Made by a program: the position numbers and the translations under genes. This document shows positions 1 to 11,833 of a stretch of 64,000 nt of DNA, one piece after another; positions within the stretch are counted from its first letter, which is position 1; each line of letters opens with the position of its first letter. The DNA is from Thiothrix sp. (lineage in GTDB: Bacteria; Pseudomonadota; Gammaproteobacteria; Thiotrichales; Thiotrichaceae). The DNA lies in the NCBI GenBank assembly GCA_008015155.1, contig SSFA01000013.1, positions 1-64,000 of the forward strand, given 5' to 3'. A model generated the notes under the pieces. The model saw only the letters and a program-made list of their open reading frames with translations. It was not told the DNA's origin and ran no database searches.

Positions 1-1052
1 CGTCCATCCACCACAATGGTCGCACCGTCTTGCTCGGCGCTATCGATGTAGCCTTTAACCTTGTCTTGATGCGCTTTAGTGATTAAGGGGCCAAAGTCAT
101 TACTGCTGTCCGAGTAAGCACCGGCTTTCAGGTTCTGCATGGCAACTGTCATCTTTTCGACTAAGGCATTGGCTGCTTTATCACCTACCGCCACCGCGAC
201 CGACAAGGCCATACAACGCTCACCCGAAGAGCCAAAGGCCGCACCCACCAGTTGCGCCACTGCATTATCCATATCCGCATCTTCGAGGACGATGGCATGG
301 TTCTTTGCACCGCCTAGGGCTTGGCAGCGTTTACCGTTTTTAGTGGCGGTGGAATAAATGTATTCAGCAATGGGGGTGGAGCCAACAAAGCTGACGGCTT
401 GTACGCGTGGATCATTGAGTAAGGTATCCACCGCCTCTTTATCGCCATTGACTACATTGAGTACACCAGCCGGTAAACCGGCTTCATGCGCGAGTTGAGC
501 GATCAACAGGGTGGAGCTGGGATCCCGTTCAGAAGGTTTCAAGACAAAGGTATTGCCACAGACAATCGCGGACGGGTACATCCAAAGAGGAACCATTGCC
601 GGGAAATTGAAGGGGGTAATCCCTGCCACCACACCTAAGGGCTGGAATTCACTCCATGAATCAATCCCAGGGCCCGTATTGCGGCTGTGTTCACCTTTTA
701 AGAGTTCAGTGGCATAGCAGGCGAATTCGACATTCTCGATGCCGCGCTGGAGTTCACCCCCTGCATCATGGGCGATTTTGCCGTGTTCTTCGCCGATGAG
801 TTGATTAATCGCGCTGGCGTGTTGTTCGAGCAGTTCTTTGAATTTGAACATCACCCGTGCGCGTTTGGCAGGTGGCGTGTCACGCCATGCAGGAAAGGCG
901 GCTTGGGCGGCGGCTATCGCGTCTTCCACTGTAGCTTTCGAGGCCAGTGCCACATGTTTACTGACTTCACCCGTCGAAGGATTATACACCGGCTGCGTGC
1001 GTCCTGAGTCTGTGCGTAATTCGCCGTTGATTAAATGGCCGATTGTTTGCAT
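1..1052 (-). CDS. mmsA: CoA-acylating (methyl)malonate-semialdehyde dehydrogenase, 3' end cut by window
   Basis: Oxidises malonate or methylmalonate semialdehyde with NAD and CoA to acetyl- or propionyl-CoA plus CO2. About 350 N-terminal residues are visible; family members have about 500, so the C-terminus lies beyond base 1. Reading the minus strand from the ATG at 1052 shows the aldehyde-dehydrogenase fold: GVVAGITPFNFP, then the NAD-binding VSFVGSTPIAEYI, and the catalytic cysteine in SSGERCMAL, a signature of the CoA-acylating MmsA/IolA branch. The ATG overlaps the stop of the upstream aminotransferase gene by one base (TAATG), so the two are probably translationally coupled. Beside an omega-amino-acid aminotransferase and opposite a pyrimidine-degradation operon, it most likely finishes beta-alanine and beta-aminoisobutyrate breakdown. 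A role in valine or inositol catabolism is the alternative. Confidence 0.88.
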   Translation of the reverse strand, partial: MQTIGHLINGELRTDSGRTQPVYNPSTGEVSKHVALASKATVEDAIAAAQAAFPAWRDTPPAKRARVMFKFKELLEQHASAINQLIGEEHGKIAHDAGGELQRGIENVEFACYATELLKGEHSRNTGPGIDSWSEFQPLGVVAGITPFNFPAMVPLWMYPSAIVCGNTFVLKPSERDPSSTLLIAQLAHEAGLPAGVLNVVNGDKEAVDTLLNDPRVQAVSFVGSTPIAEYIYSTATKNGKRCQALGGAKNHAIVLEDADMDNAVAQLVGAAFGSSGERCMALSVAVAVGDKAANALVEKMTVAMQNLKAGAYSDSSNDFGPLITKAHQDKVKGYIDSAEQDGATIVVDG

Positions 1053-2365
1053 TAGTGCAGCTCCTGAATAGATTCGCCAATCGCGTTCACAAGGGCGTCA
1101 ATTTCTTGTGGCGTAATGGTAAAGGGTAAGCCTAGTTGTACGGTGTCGCCACCACTACGCACATAGAAACCTTTTTCCCAGCATTTTTTCATAACCTCAA
1201 AAGGTCGGATCACTGCATCGCCCTCACGCGCTTGCAAAGTTAAGCCACCCGCTAAGCCATAGTTACGAATATCAGTGACAAAGGGTAAACCTTTCAAACC
1301 ATGCCACGCTTCTTCGAATACAGGTGCAGCGGCTTTAACACGTTCAATCATGCTCTCATTTTGCAGAATATCCAAAGCAGCCAAACCTGCTGCACAGGCA
1401 ATCGGATGACCTGAGTAAGTGTAACCATGAGGCAGCTCGATCATGTGTTCAGCGCCGCTGTTTTCCATAAAACAGTCATAAATCTTATCATTCGCTACCA
1501 CTCCACCCATGGGTTGGGTGCCATTGGTAACCTGTTTTGCAAAGGTCAGCATATCCGGTGTCACACCAAAGGCTGCTGCACCGGTATTTGCGCCCACCCG
1601 CCCAAACGCGGTAATCACCTCATCAAAAATCAATAAAATATTATGCTGGGTACAAATTTCACGTAGGCGCTGTAAATAACCTACTGGTGGCGGAATCACT
1701 CCGGCTGAACCTGCCATAGGCTCGACAATCACCGCTGCAATATTAGAGGCATCGTGTAGGGCAATAATATTCAAGAGCTCATTCGCAAGCTCCGTACCAG
1801 TTGTTGGTTGACCCTTAGAAAAGGCATTAGTGGCTGTCATGGTGTGGGGCAAATGATCCGCCTCAATACCTTGCCCATAGAGTGCGCGGTTGCCAACAAT
1901 TCCGCCGACACTAATCCCACCAAAGTTAACGCCGTGATAGCCTTTGATACGTCCGATTAAACGGGTTTTCGAGGCTAAACCTTGTTTGCGCCAATAAGCT
2001 CGTGCAATCTTTAAGGCACTATCGACTGCATCCGAACCGCTACAGCCAAAGAACACATGATTCAAACCCGCCGGCATGAATTCAGTAATACGCTCGGCTA
2101 AAGCAAAGGCTTTAGGGTGGGCGAAATTGAAAGCTGGCGAGTAATCTAATTCCTGCGCTTGTTTAGCAATCGCCTCGCTAATCTTGGCTTGCCCATGACC
2201 CAGGCCACAGGTCCACAACCCTGATAAACCATCAAAAATCCTGCGCCCACGATCATCAATATAGTAGCGGTCTTCGGCGGCTACAATCATACGTGGCGAG
2301 GCTTTGAATGCTCGATTACTGGTAAAAGGCAACCAATAGGCATCAAGGTTAATAGATTGGCTCAT
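1052..2365 (-). CDS. Omega-amino acid (beta-alanine)--pyruvate aminotransferase, class III
   Basis: A PLP-dependent class III aminotransferase that should move the amino group of beta-alanine (or beta-aminoisobutyrate) to pyruvate, giving malonate semialdehyde for the next gene. The N-terminus (YWLPFTSNRAFKASPR, then DGLSGLWTCGLGH) matches the omega-amino-acid:pyruvate transaminase family. Further in are the cofactor-site segment FDEVITAFGRVG and the lysine region FAKQVTNG. The length of 437 residues is normal. The ATG at 2365 follows GGAG at good spacing; a TTG four codons upstream would overlap that ribosome site and is less likely. It is first in a leftward operon with mmsA. Substrate preference is inferred from family and context. 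Confidence 0.87.
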   Translation of the reverse strand: MSQSINLDAYWLPFTSNRAFKASPRMIVAAEDRYYIDDRGRRIFDGLSGLWTCGLGHGQAKISEAIAKQAQELDYSPAFNFAHPKAFALAERITEFMPAGLNHVFFGCSGSDAVDSALKIARAYWRKQGLASKTRLIGRIKGYHGVNFGGISVGGIVGNRALYGQGIEADHLPHTMTATNAFSKGQPTTGTELANELLNIIALHDASNIAAVIVEPMAGSAGVIPPPVGYLQRLREICTQHNILLIFDEVITAFGRVGANTGAAAFGVTPDMLTFAKQVTNGTQPMGGVVANDKIYDCFMENSGAEHMIELPHGYTYSGHPIACAAGLAALDILQNESMIERVKAAAPVFEEAWHGLKGLPFVTDIRNYGLAGGLTLQAREGDAVIRPFEVMKKCWEKGFYVRSGGDTVQLGLPFTITPQEIDALVNAIGESIQELH

Positions 2366-2938
2366 GTTGATCTCCAAGGTGTTGTCATTAAGCCTATGGT
2401 GCGGCAGACTTCAATTTTAATAAATTTAAAATTTCATTTATTTAGTTTAGCTTTTATTAAACATAAAAATCACAGAAATCTGCGCCCTTGCACTTGCTGG
2501 TGCTGAAGCAGGATGACTAGTCGATTAGCGTTTTTTTAAATAGCGCTAAAAAAGGGCTTAAGGCGCTATTTAAGTGGCTGATTTAGATACTCTTGAAAGC
2601 CACAAACTAAAGAGCAACTAATTTTTAGTGCGTTTTAAGCACAGTTTTGCTGCAGCTTGGTTAAGTAAATTTAAAACTGATTTCAATCTTTTTGAGATTT
2701 ATCTAATTAAAAGCCTGTTTCACAATAAAAAAGCTCAAGGCTGCTAGGTTAGTTCTTCAGAGTATGATTTTTAATCTTCAAGTAAAACTGAATTATTGCA
2801 AATTTATACTAGTGTTTAGGAATGGGTCTTGCATTATGGTAACTAACCCAGCTTAAACAACCACAGACTAACTACTTGCTTGAGCCAGTATTTAGCATTT
2901 CTGCCAGCTCTTACCAACTAGTAAAGGGGATCATACCT
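2366..2938. other. Divergent intergenic region between the two pyrimidine-catabolism operons
   Basis: 573 bases of AT-rich DNA between the aminotransferase start and the preT start. I see no convincing gene. It must hold both divergent promoters. A TATACT at 2805-2810 could be a -10 element for preT, but no good -35 sits at the right distance. The clearest structure is the perfect inverted repeat at 2536-2573, listed separately. Confidence 0.6.
2536..2573. promoter_or_regulatory. 11-bp perfect inverted repeat, candidate operator
   Basis: TTAAATAGCGC at 2536-2546 is repeated inverted as GCGCTATTTAA at 2563-2573 with a 16-base spacer. No T-run follows on either strand, so a terminator is unlikely. 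Its position between divergent operons of one pathway suggests a regulator site. No regulator gene is present in this cluster. Confidence 0.45.
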
Positions 2939-4291
2939 ATGCTTGCTAGCTTACAAAATGGTATTTGTAGTGAACGACTAGCCCTAAGTGCTTATCAAGA
3001 AAATTTTGCTGATGCGCATCCTCCCCTGACTGCTACCCAAGCTCAGATTGAAGCTGAACGCTGTTATTACTGCTATGCCGCACCGTGTCAGACAGCTTGT
3101 CCAACCGGTATTGATATTCCTAGCTTTATTGCGCGTATTGCTCAAGGTAATCCACGTGGTGCGGCGGCCAAGATCTTAGAAGAAAACGTATTAGGCGGTA
3201 TGTGTGCTCGGGTTTGCCCGACTGAAGTGCTATGTGAGCAAGCTTGTGTGCGCAATACGAATGAGGATAAGCCAGTTGAAATTGGTTTATTACAACGCTT
3301 TGCCACGGATGATTTTTTTGCAAATCCACAGCCACCTTTATTTATTCGCGCAGCTGACACAGGTAAGAAAATAGCTGTAGTTGGTTCTGGTCCTGCGGGT
3401 TTATCTTGTGCGCATCGTTTAGCCTGTTTAGGTCATCAAGTCACTATCTTTGAAGCACGAGCTAAATTAGGGGGGTTAAATGAATACGGTTTAGCTGCTT
3501 ATAAAACACCGAATAATTTTGCCCAACAAGAAATTGAATGGCTGCTGTCTATTGGCGGCATTGCGGTTAAAACGAATACGCGCTTAGGACAAGACATCTT
3601 TTTTACTGATTTGGTCAGTACTTATGATGCGGTATTTTTAGGTTTGGGTTTAAGCGGAGTTAATGCTTTAGGTATTAGCGAGCCGGAAACTTTAGGCTTA
3701 AGAAATGCGGTAGAGTTTATTAGCGACTTGCGCCAGGCCGAAGATTTAAGCCAATTGCCAGTGGGACGAAAAGTAGTGGTGATTGGTGGTGGGATGACTG
3801 CGATTGATGCTGCTGTACAGAGCCGTAAATTAGGCGCGGAAGAAGTCACCATTGTCTATCGGCGTGGTCAAGAAGGCATGAGTGCCTCTGACTACGAGCA
3901 GGAGTGGGCGAAAAACAATGGTGTAACCATTCGCCATTGGGCAGCACCTTTGGAGTTACTCACCTCCGAAGACGGCCAGCTCACAGGGATACGTTTTGCC
4001 TATACCCAGTTAGAAGAAGGACGCTTAAAGCAATTATCTGAAAGCTTTGAATTAGCCGCTGATATGGTATTACGCGCGATTGGGCAAAATTTTGACTCGA
4101 ATCACGGTGTAGAAGGTTTAGCCATGCAATCTGGCAAAATTCTTACTGACGAGAATGGCAAAACAAATGTAGCCAAAGTTTGGGCTGGCGGTGATTGTCG
4201 TTTTGGTGGTAAGGATCTGACAGTTGAGGGGGTGCAGCATGGTAAGTTATCTGCGTTGGACATCCATCGTTCTTTAAGCCAAGCAGCCTAG
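2939..4291 (+). CDS. preT: NAD(P)H-dependent dihydropyrimidine dehydrogenase, PreT subunit
   Basis: The flavin/iron-sulfur subunit that passes NAD(P)H electrons to PreA for reduction of uracil and thymine to the dihydropyrimidines. The N-terminal domain carries the cysteine clusters CYYCYAAPCQTAC and CARVCPTEVLCEQAC, which bind 4Fe-4S centres as in GltD-like proteins. Then come an FAD Rossmann motif (VGSGPAGLSCAHRL) and an NADP motif (VIGGGMTAIDAA), ending with the GGDCRFGG flavin-site loop. The ATG at 2939 follows GGGGA at 8 bases and gives 450 residues; a TTG at 2876 in the same frame lacks a ribosome site. preA begins 14 bases after the stop. Glutamate synthase small subunit is the look-alike, but the preA neighbour settles the call. 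Confidence 0.92.
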   Translation: MLASLQNGICSERLALSAYQENFADAHPPLTATQAQIEAERCYYCYAAPCQTACPTGIDIPSFIARIAQGNPRGAAAKILEENVLGGMCARVCPTEVLCEQACVRNTNEDKPVEIGLLQRFATDDFFANPQPPLFIRAADTGKKIAVVGSGPAGLSCAHRLACLGHQVTIFEARAKLGGLNEYGLAAYKTPNNFAQQEIEWLLSIGGIAVKTNTRLGQDIFFTDLVSTYDAVFLGLGLSGVNALGISEPETLGLRNAVEFISDLRQAEDLSQLPVGRKVVVIGGGMTAIDAAVQSRKLGAEEVTIVYRRGQEGMSASDYEQEWAKNNGVTIRHWAAPLELLTSEDGQLTGIRFAYTQLEEGRLKQLSESFELAADMVLRAIGQNFDSNHGVEGLAMQSGKILTDENGKTNVAKVWAGGDCRFGGKDLTVEGVQHGKLSALDIHRSLSQAA

Positions 4292-4305
4292 AATAGGAGC
4301 ACATC

Positions 4306-5610
4306 ATGGCCGATTTAAGCAGTAATTTTCTTGGCATCAAAAGCCCCAATCCTTTCTGGCTAGCCTCTGCTCCACCTACCGATAAAGAAGTCAATGTGAT
4401 ACGCGCCCTTGAAGCAGGCTGGGGTGGTGTGGTTTGGAAAACCGTGGGCGAAGATCCGCCGGTGGTGAATGTCCATGGCCCGCGTTATGCCGCCCTGTTA
4501 GGCACGGATCGGCGTGTAATTGGCTTTAATAATATTGAGCTGATTTCGGATCGCCCTTTGGGGGCAAATCTAGCGGAAATGGCGCGGGTGAAACAGCGTT
4601 TTCCTGATCGCGCGATTATTGCCTCCGTGATGGTTCCTTGCACCGAACAGGCTTGGAAAAACATTCTGCCGCAAGTGGAAGACACCGGCTGCGATGGGAT
4701 TGAGCTGAATTTTGGCTGCCCACATGGCATGAGTGAGCGCGGCATGGGTTCTGCCGTTGGGCAAGTGCCGGAATATATTCAGATGGTAACCGAGTGGTGT
4801 AAGCAGTACAGCCGCTTACCGATTATTGTCAAACTCACTCCCAATATCACGGATATCCGGATGCCCGCACGGGCAGCAAAAGCAGGGGGTGCGGATGCGG
4901 TCTCGCTGATCAATACCATCAACTCCATTATGAGTGTCGATTTGGAAAAGATGGCGATTTACCCGAATACCGCTGGTGCCGGTTCGCATGGTGGTTATTG
5001 CGGTTATGCAGTCAAGCCAATCGCTCTCAATATGGTGGCAGAAATCGCGCGTGATCCTGAAACAGCTGGCTTACCTATTTCTGGCATAGGTGGAATTACT
5101 ACCTGGCGCGATGCGGCTGAGTTCATGACTTTGGGTGCTGGCACGGTACAAGTTTGTACCGCAGCGATGGTCTACGGCTTCAAAATCATCGAAGACTTGT
5201 GTGATGGCTTGTCCAATTTCATGGATAGCAAGGGTTATCAGAACCTTGATCAGCTTGTCGGTAAAGCAGTTCCAACGGTGAAAAACTGGAATCAGCTCAA
5301 TCTGAACTATGCCGAAAAAGCGGTGATTAATCAGGATTTATGCATCAAGTGCGGACGCTGCCACATTGTCTGTGAAGATACCTCGCATCAAGCGATTTTT
5401 GCCACTAAAAATGGTGAGCGCCATTTTGAAATCAATGAAGCCGAATGTGTCGGCTGCAATTTATGTGTTTCTGTTTGCCCAGTAGCCGATTGTATCACCA
5501 TGCGTACTTTACAAGCAGGCGAAATTGACCAACGCACCGGGCATCAAGTCACTGGTGAATATGCGAATTGGACTACCCATCCAAATAATCCGGGTGCTAG
5601 TTGTTCTTAA
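4306..5610 (+). CDS. preA: NAD(P)H-dependent dihydropyrimidine dehydrogenase, PreA catalytic subunit
   Basis: FMN-dependent subunit that reduces the pyrimidine ring. The TIM-barrel part shows the substrate-site segment NFGCPHGMSERGMG, whose cysteine is the family's general acid, plus the phosphate-binding GIGGITTWRDA. Two ferredoxin-type 4Fe-4S motifs lie near the C-terminus: CIKCGRCHIVC and CVGCNLCVSVC. At 434 residues it is slightly longer than the E. coli protein. AGGAG stands before the ATG. Directly downstream of preT, it forms the bacterial two-gene equivalent of the single large mammalian dihydropyrimidine dehydrogenase. Confidence 0.94.
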   Translation: MADLSSNFLGIKSPNPFWLASAPPTDKEVNVIRALEAGWGGVVWKTVGEDPPVVNVHGPRYAALLGTDRRVIGFNNIELISDRPLGANLAEMARVKQRFPDRAIIASVMVPCTEQAWKNILPQVEDTGCDGIELNFGCPHGMSERGMGSAVGQVPEYIQMVTEWCKQYSRLPIIVKLTPNITDIRMPARAAKAGGADAVSLINTINSIMSVDLEKMAIYPNTAGAGSHGGYCGYAVKPIALNMVAEIARDPETAGLPISGIGGITTWRDAAEFMTLGAGTVQVCTAAMVYGFKIIEDLCDGLSNFMDSKGYQNLDQLVGKAVPTVKNWNQLNLNYAEKAVINQDLCIKCGRCHIVCEDTSHQAIFATKNGERHFEINEAECVGCNLCVSVCPVADCITMRTLQAGEIDQRTGHQVTGEYANWTTHPNNPGASCS

Positions 5611-5701
5611 TGGTTGTGTATAAGTCTTTGCATTTGGGAGGGGAGAAAAATTAAGCCCAGTTGAGTTCGTTAAACCTTTACATGACAGGATGGTAGTAAA
5701 C

Positions 5702-8577
<2,876 letters not shown>

Positions 8578-8596
8578 GTGCGTTGAGGAGGAAACC

Positions 8597-9859
8597 ATGA
8601 AACAGCAAACAGAGTTGGATATTAGTGATTTACGAATCAATGGTGAGCGCTTGTGGGATTCTTTAATGGAATTAGCCCAAATCGGTGCTACGCCTAAAGG
8701 CGGTGTTTGCCGCTTAACTTTAACTGATTTGGATAAGCAAGGTCGTGATTTAGTGCTCAAATGGGCAGCTGAGGCTGGTATGAGCATTACCATTGATAAG
8801 ATTGGCAATGGCTTTATGCGCCGTGCTGGGCGGAATAATGATTTGCCACCGATAGTCACTGGTAGCCATATTGATACTCAACCTACCGGCGGTAAATTTG
8901 ATGGCAATTATGGCGTGCTTGCGGGTTTAGAGGTGGTGCGCACCCTCAATGATTATCAAATCGAAACGGAGGCACCCATTGAAGTCGCCTTCTGGACCAA
9001 TGAAGAAGGTTCACGCTTTGTGCCGGTGATGATGGGTTCGGGTGTATTTGCCAAGGCTTTCACCTTGGAACACGCTTATGCCGCCACTGACACGGAAGGC
9101 AAAACGGTTCAAGGCGAATTGGAACGCATCGGTTATATCGGTGAGCAAGAGCCGGGGGATCATCCGATTGGTGCTTATTTCGAGACGCATATTGAGCAAG
9201 GCCCTGTGCTCGAAGATAACGACAAGACCATTGGTGTGGTGCAAGCGGTGCTAGGGATTCGCTGGTTTGATTGCACGGTAGTAGGGATGGAAGCGCATGC
9301 AGGGCCCACGCCTATGCATTTACGCAAAGATGCGATGCAAGGTGCGGCGGAAATTATGCAAGAAATTGTCGCCTGTGCTTTACGTCATGCTCCCCACGGA
9401 CGCGGCACGGTTGGGATGGTGCAAGTCTATCCGAATAGCCGCAATGTGATTCCGGGCACTGTGAAATTCAGTATTGACCTACGCAATCATACCGATGCTT
9501 TAGTTGATCAAATGGCGGATGAGGTCAAAGCCTTTGCGGCTGAAGTCGGCAAGCGGCGTGGTTTAGAAATCAAAATTGATTTGGTGTCTAGTTATCCCGC
9601 GCAGCCTTTCCATACGGATTGTATTGGCGCCGTCGCTAAAGCCGCTGAGAAGCTGGGTTACTCGAATATGCCAGCCGTGTCTGGTGCAGGGCATGATGCA
9701 GTGTATATGGCACGCTTAGCCCCTAGTGGCATGATCTTTATTCCTTGTAAGGATGGGATTAGTCACAATGAAATCGAAGACGCTAAACCGGAGCATATTA
9801 CTGCAGGTTGCAATGTGTTATTGCATGCCATGTTAGAGCGAGCGGGGATAGCTGTTTAA
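8597..9859 (+). CDS. M20-family N-carbamoyl-beta-alanine amidohydrolase (beta-ureidopropionase type)
   Basis: A zinc hydrolase of the AmaB/HyuC/Pyd3 group that removes the carbamoyl group, releasing beta-alanine, CO2 and ammonia. Metal-site motifs are clear: GSHIDTQPTGGKFDG (His and bridging Asp), FWTNEEGSRF (catalytic and metal Glu) and SGAGHDAVYM. The dimerisation-domain segment ARG/HAGPTPMHLRKDAM-like sequence is also present. 420 residues is typical. GGAGG precedes the ATG, and it closes the rightward operon. N-carbamoyl-L-amino-acid hydrolase or allantoate amidohydrolase are close relatives; preTA upstream favours ureidopropionase. Confidence 0.88.
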   Translation: MKQQTELDISDLRINGERLWDSLMELAQIGATPKGGVCRLTLTDLDKQGRDLVLKWAAEAGMSITIDKIGNGFMRRAGRNNDLPPIVTGSHIDTQPTGGKFDGNYGVLAGLEVVRTLNDYQIETEAPIEVAFWTNEEGSRFVPVMMGSGVFAKAFTLEHAYAATDTEGKTVQGELERIGYIGEQEPGDHPIGAYFETHIEQGPVLEDNDKTIGVVQAVLGIRWFDCTVVGMEAHAGPTPMHLRKDAMQGAAEIMQEIVACALRHAPHGRGTVGMVQVYPNSRNVIPGTVKFSIDLRNHTDALVDQMADEVKAFAAEVGKRRGLEIKIDLVSSYPAQPFHTDCIGAVAKAAEKLGYSNMPAVSGAGHDAVYMARLAPSGMIFIPCKDGISHNEIEDAKPEHITAGCNVLLHAMLERAGIAV

Positions 9860-9870
9860 ACTCTCTAAAA

Positions 9871-9903
9871 GGTAAAGGATAACTATATTATTTATCCTTT
9901 ACC
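9871..9903 (-). terminator. Rho-independent terminator for pyrC, possibly bidirectional
   Basis: A perfect 12-bp stem, GGTAAAGGATAA at 9871-9882 with TTATCCTTTACC at 9892-9903, and a 9-base loop. On the minus strand a TTTT run follows. It sits between the convergent amidohydrolase and pyrC genes. Confidence 0.75.
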
Positions 9904-9914
9904 GAAGTTACAAC

Positions 9915-10964
9915 TCAACTCTTAACAGCCCAATAAACATCCATCATTGGGTCAAAAGCCTGCACCTCAGCATTGCTCAGTTTTAAGTTCGCTGGCAAAG
10001 CTTGCGCTTCTGCGTGCCGCTCTAATACTAAACGCTCCTTATTCACTGGCAAGCTATAAAAGGCTGGGCCATTGAGAGAGACAAAGCTTTCAAATTTATC
10101 CAAAGCGTTTTCTTGCTCAAAGACTTGTGCGGTAATCGCTAAGGCATTCGCTACATTGAAAATCCCTGCACAACCACAAGCCGCTTCTTTGGCGTGAATC
10201 GGATGGGGTGCTGAGTCAGTCCCTAAAAAGAAACGTCGATCACCACTCGCCGCTGCGGCGCGTAAAGCTAAGCGATGCGCTTCACGCTTAGCGACTGGCA
10301 AGCAATAGTAATGTGGTTTGATTCCACCTACTAACATGGCGTTACGGTTAATCACTAAATGGTGGGGTGTAAGAGTAGCAGCAGTCTGTGCAGCACAAGA
10401 CAGCACATAGTCCACCCCGTCTTTGGTAGTCAAATGCTCAAATACAATCTTAAGATTAGGAAACTGTTTACGTAGTGGGATTAGCTTGGTTTCAATAAAC
10501 ACCGCTTCCCGATCAAAAATATCCACTGCTGGATCAACTACTTCACCATGTACGAGAAACGGCATACCGATTTCCTGCATGACTTCAAGCACTGGATAGA
10601 TTTTCTCTAAATCTTTGACACCTGCTGCTGAATTGGTAGTAGCACCTGCCGGATAGAGCTTCACTGCTGTCACTAACCCTGACTCAAAACCTGCTTTGAC
10701 ATCAGTAGCTTCGGTAGTTTCAGTCATATATAAAGTCATTAGCGGCTGGAAACGCTGATGCTTAGGTAAAACTGCTAAAATACTGTCACGATAGGCCGCT
10801 GCATCAGCAGTACGCACCACCGGTGGCTGCAGATTAGGCATGACAATCGCACGCCCAAAATGCGCTGCGGTAAACGGCAGGACTTTTTCGAGCATGTCGC
10901 CGTGGCGTAAGTGCAAATGCCAATCATCAGGCATCGCGATTTCTAAGCGAGTCGGGGTAGTCAT
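9915..10964 (-). CDS. pyrC: Dihydroorotase, type II
   Basis: Cyclises carbamoyl-aspartate to dihydroorotate in pyrimidine biosynthesis. The N-terminal [11 protein letters not shown] carries the HxH metal motif of PyrC. The lysine expected to be carboxylated is in [15 protein letters not shown], metal histidines are in VHGEV and FEHLTT, and the catalytic Asp is in FLGTDSAPH. The 349 residues match E. coli PyrC (348). GGAG lies before the ATG. It is a biosynthetic gene adjacent to the catabolic cluster but on the opposite strand with its own terminator, so probably separately controlled. Confidence 0.95.
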   Translation of the reverse strand: MTTPTRLEIAMPDDWHLHLRHGDMLEKVLPFTAAHFGRAIVMPNLQPPVVRTADAAAYRDSILAVLPKHQRFQPLMTLYMTETTEATDVKAGFESGLVTAVKLYPAGATTNSAAGVKDLEKIYPVLEVMQEIGMPFLVHGEVVDPAVDIFDREAVFIETKLIPLRKQFPNLKIVFEHLTTKDGVDYVLSCAAQTAATLTPHHLVINRNAMLVGGIKPHYYCLPVAKREAHRLALRAAAASGDRRFFLGTDSAPHPIHAKEAACGCAGIFNVANALAITAQVFEQENALDKFESFVSLNGPAFYSLPVNKERLVLERHAEAQALPANLKLSNAEVQAFDPMMDVYWAVKS

Positions 10965-11048
10965 GGTTAGCTCCGCAGATAAAATAAGCGCGCTGATTTT
11001 AGCAAAAGATCACTAAATGCTAGAGTGTTTTTCTTTGAGTCGAGTGTG

Positions 11049-11762
11049 ATGAAGTATTTAATTCTGATTTTGTTTTTAGTGTCTATAGCCGCTAATGTGT
11101 TCGGTATATGGGCTGTCAAGCATCTGTATACAGCTGAAAATGCAGTACGTTTAGATCCTTTGCAATTGTCAGTGTATCCGGAGACTCCTTCTAAAAATCC
11201 TGCCTTAAAACGAGTAGTTTTTTTCGGTGATTCACGTGCTTTAAGTTGGCCAGCGCCTAGTGTACAAGGGGTAGAATTTGTCAATCGGGGGATTGGTGAT
11301 CAAACTTCGGCGCAAATTCGTTTGCGCTATACCAGCCATGTGCAGCCGCTAAAGCCAGACTTGATTATTCTGCAATTGGGGATTAATGATTTAAAAACCT
11401 TGCCGCTGTTTCCCGCAAAACACGATCTTATTCTTGCGCAGCTCAAAGCTAATCTGCAATGGATAGTTGAGCAAGCGCGTACTGATGGCTGCCAAGTGAT
11501 CATTACAACTATTTTTCCCTTAGGCGAAGTGCCTGTGGAGCGGCGTTTGGTTTGGTCGGCTGCAGTAGCACCCGCGATTCGCGAAATAAACACCTTTATT
11601 GTGAGCTTAGCGACGGAAGGCGTACAGGTATTAGATGCGTTTAATTTGTTGCAAGGTGAGAAAGATTTGATTAAACCAGCATACAGTCGAGATTTACTAC
11701 ACCTCAGTGTGCCAGCCTATGCAACTTTAAATAAAGCTTTATTAGCGATATTAACACCTTAA
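11049..11762 (+). CDS. SGNH/GDSL-family hydrolase with N-terminal membrane anchor
   Basis: Probably an envelope esterase or acyl hydrolase. The first 25 residues form a hydrophobic signal or anchor. SGNH blocks follow: FFGDSRAL (nucleophile Ser), NRGIGDQT (block II Gly), LQLGINDL (block III Asn), and the terminal DLLHLS with the Asp-x-x-His pair. That is a complete catalytic set. I prefer the ATG at 11049, which begins directly with the hydrophobic segment (237 residues); a GTG at 11025 is in frame. It is divergent from pyrC over a short shared promoter region. Substrate unknown; TesA-like lysophospholipase or a carbohydrate esterase are possible. Confidence 0.75.
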   Translation: MKYLILILFLVSIAANVFGIWAVKHLYTAENAVRLDPLQLSVYPETPSKNPALKRVVFFGDSRALSWPAPSVQGVEFVNRGIGDQTSAQIRLRYTSHVQPLKPDLIILQLGINDLKTLPLFPAKHDLILAQLKANLQWIVEQARTDGCQVIITTIFPLGEVPVERRLVWSAAVAPAIREINTFIVSLATEGVQVLDAFNLLQGEKDLIKPAYSRDLLHLSVPAYATLNKALLAILTP

Positions 11763-11763
11763 G

Positions 11764-11795
11764 GCAAGAGTGCCAGCCTAAGCTGACACCCTTGC
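11764..11795. terminator. Stem-loop between convergent genes, likely bidirectional terminator
   Basis: GCAAGAGTGCCAGC (11764-11777) pairs with GCTGACACCCTTGC (11782-11795) except for two mismatches, with a 4-base loop. There is no strong T-run. It lies just after the SGNH hydrolase stop and facing the end of the sulfur-globule-like gene. Confidence 0.5.
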
Positions 11796-11833
11796 TAGGG
11801 AAAGCGAAAGAGGAGGAGGAGGAGAGTCTTCGC

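Noticed and set aside
2939..5610. Reading preTA as glutamate synthase small subunit plus dihydroorotate dehydrogenase
   Set aside because: The two C-terminal ferredoxin motifs of PreA, the CPHGMSERGMG segment and the hydantoinase neighbours identify dihydropyrimidine dehydrogenase.
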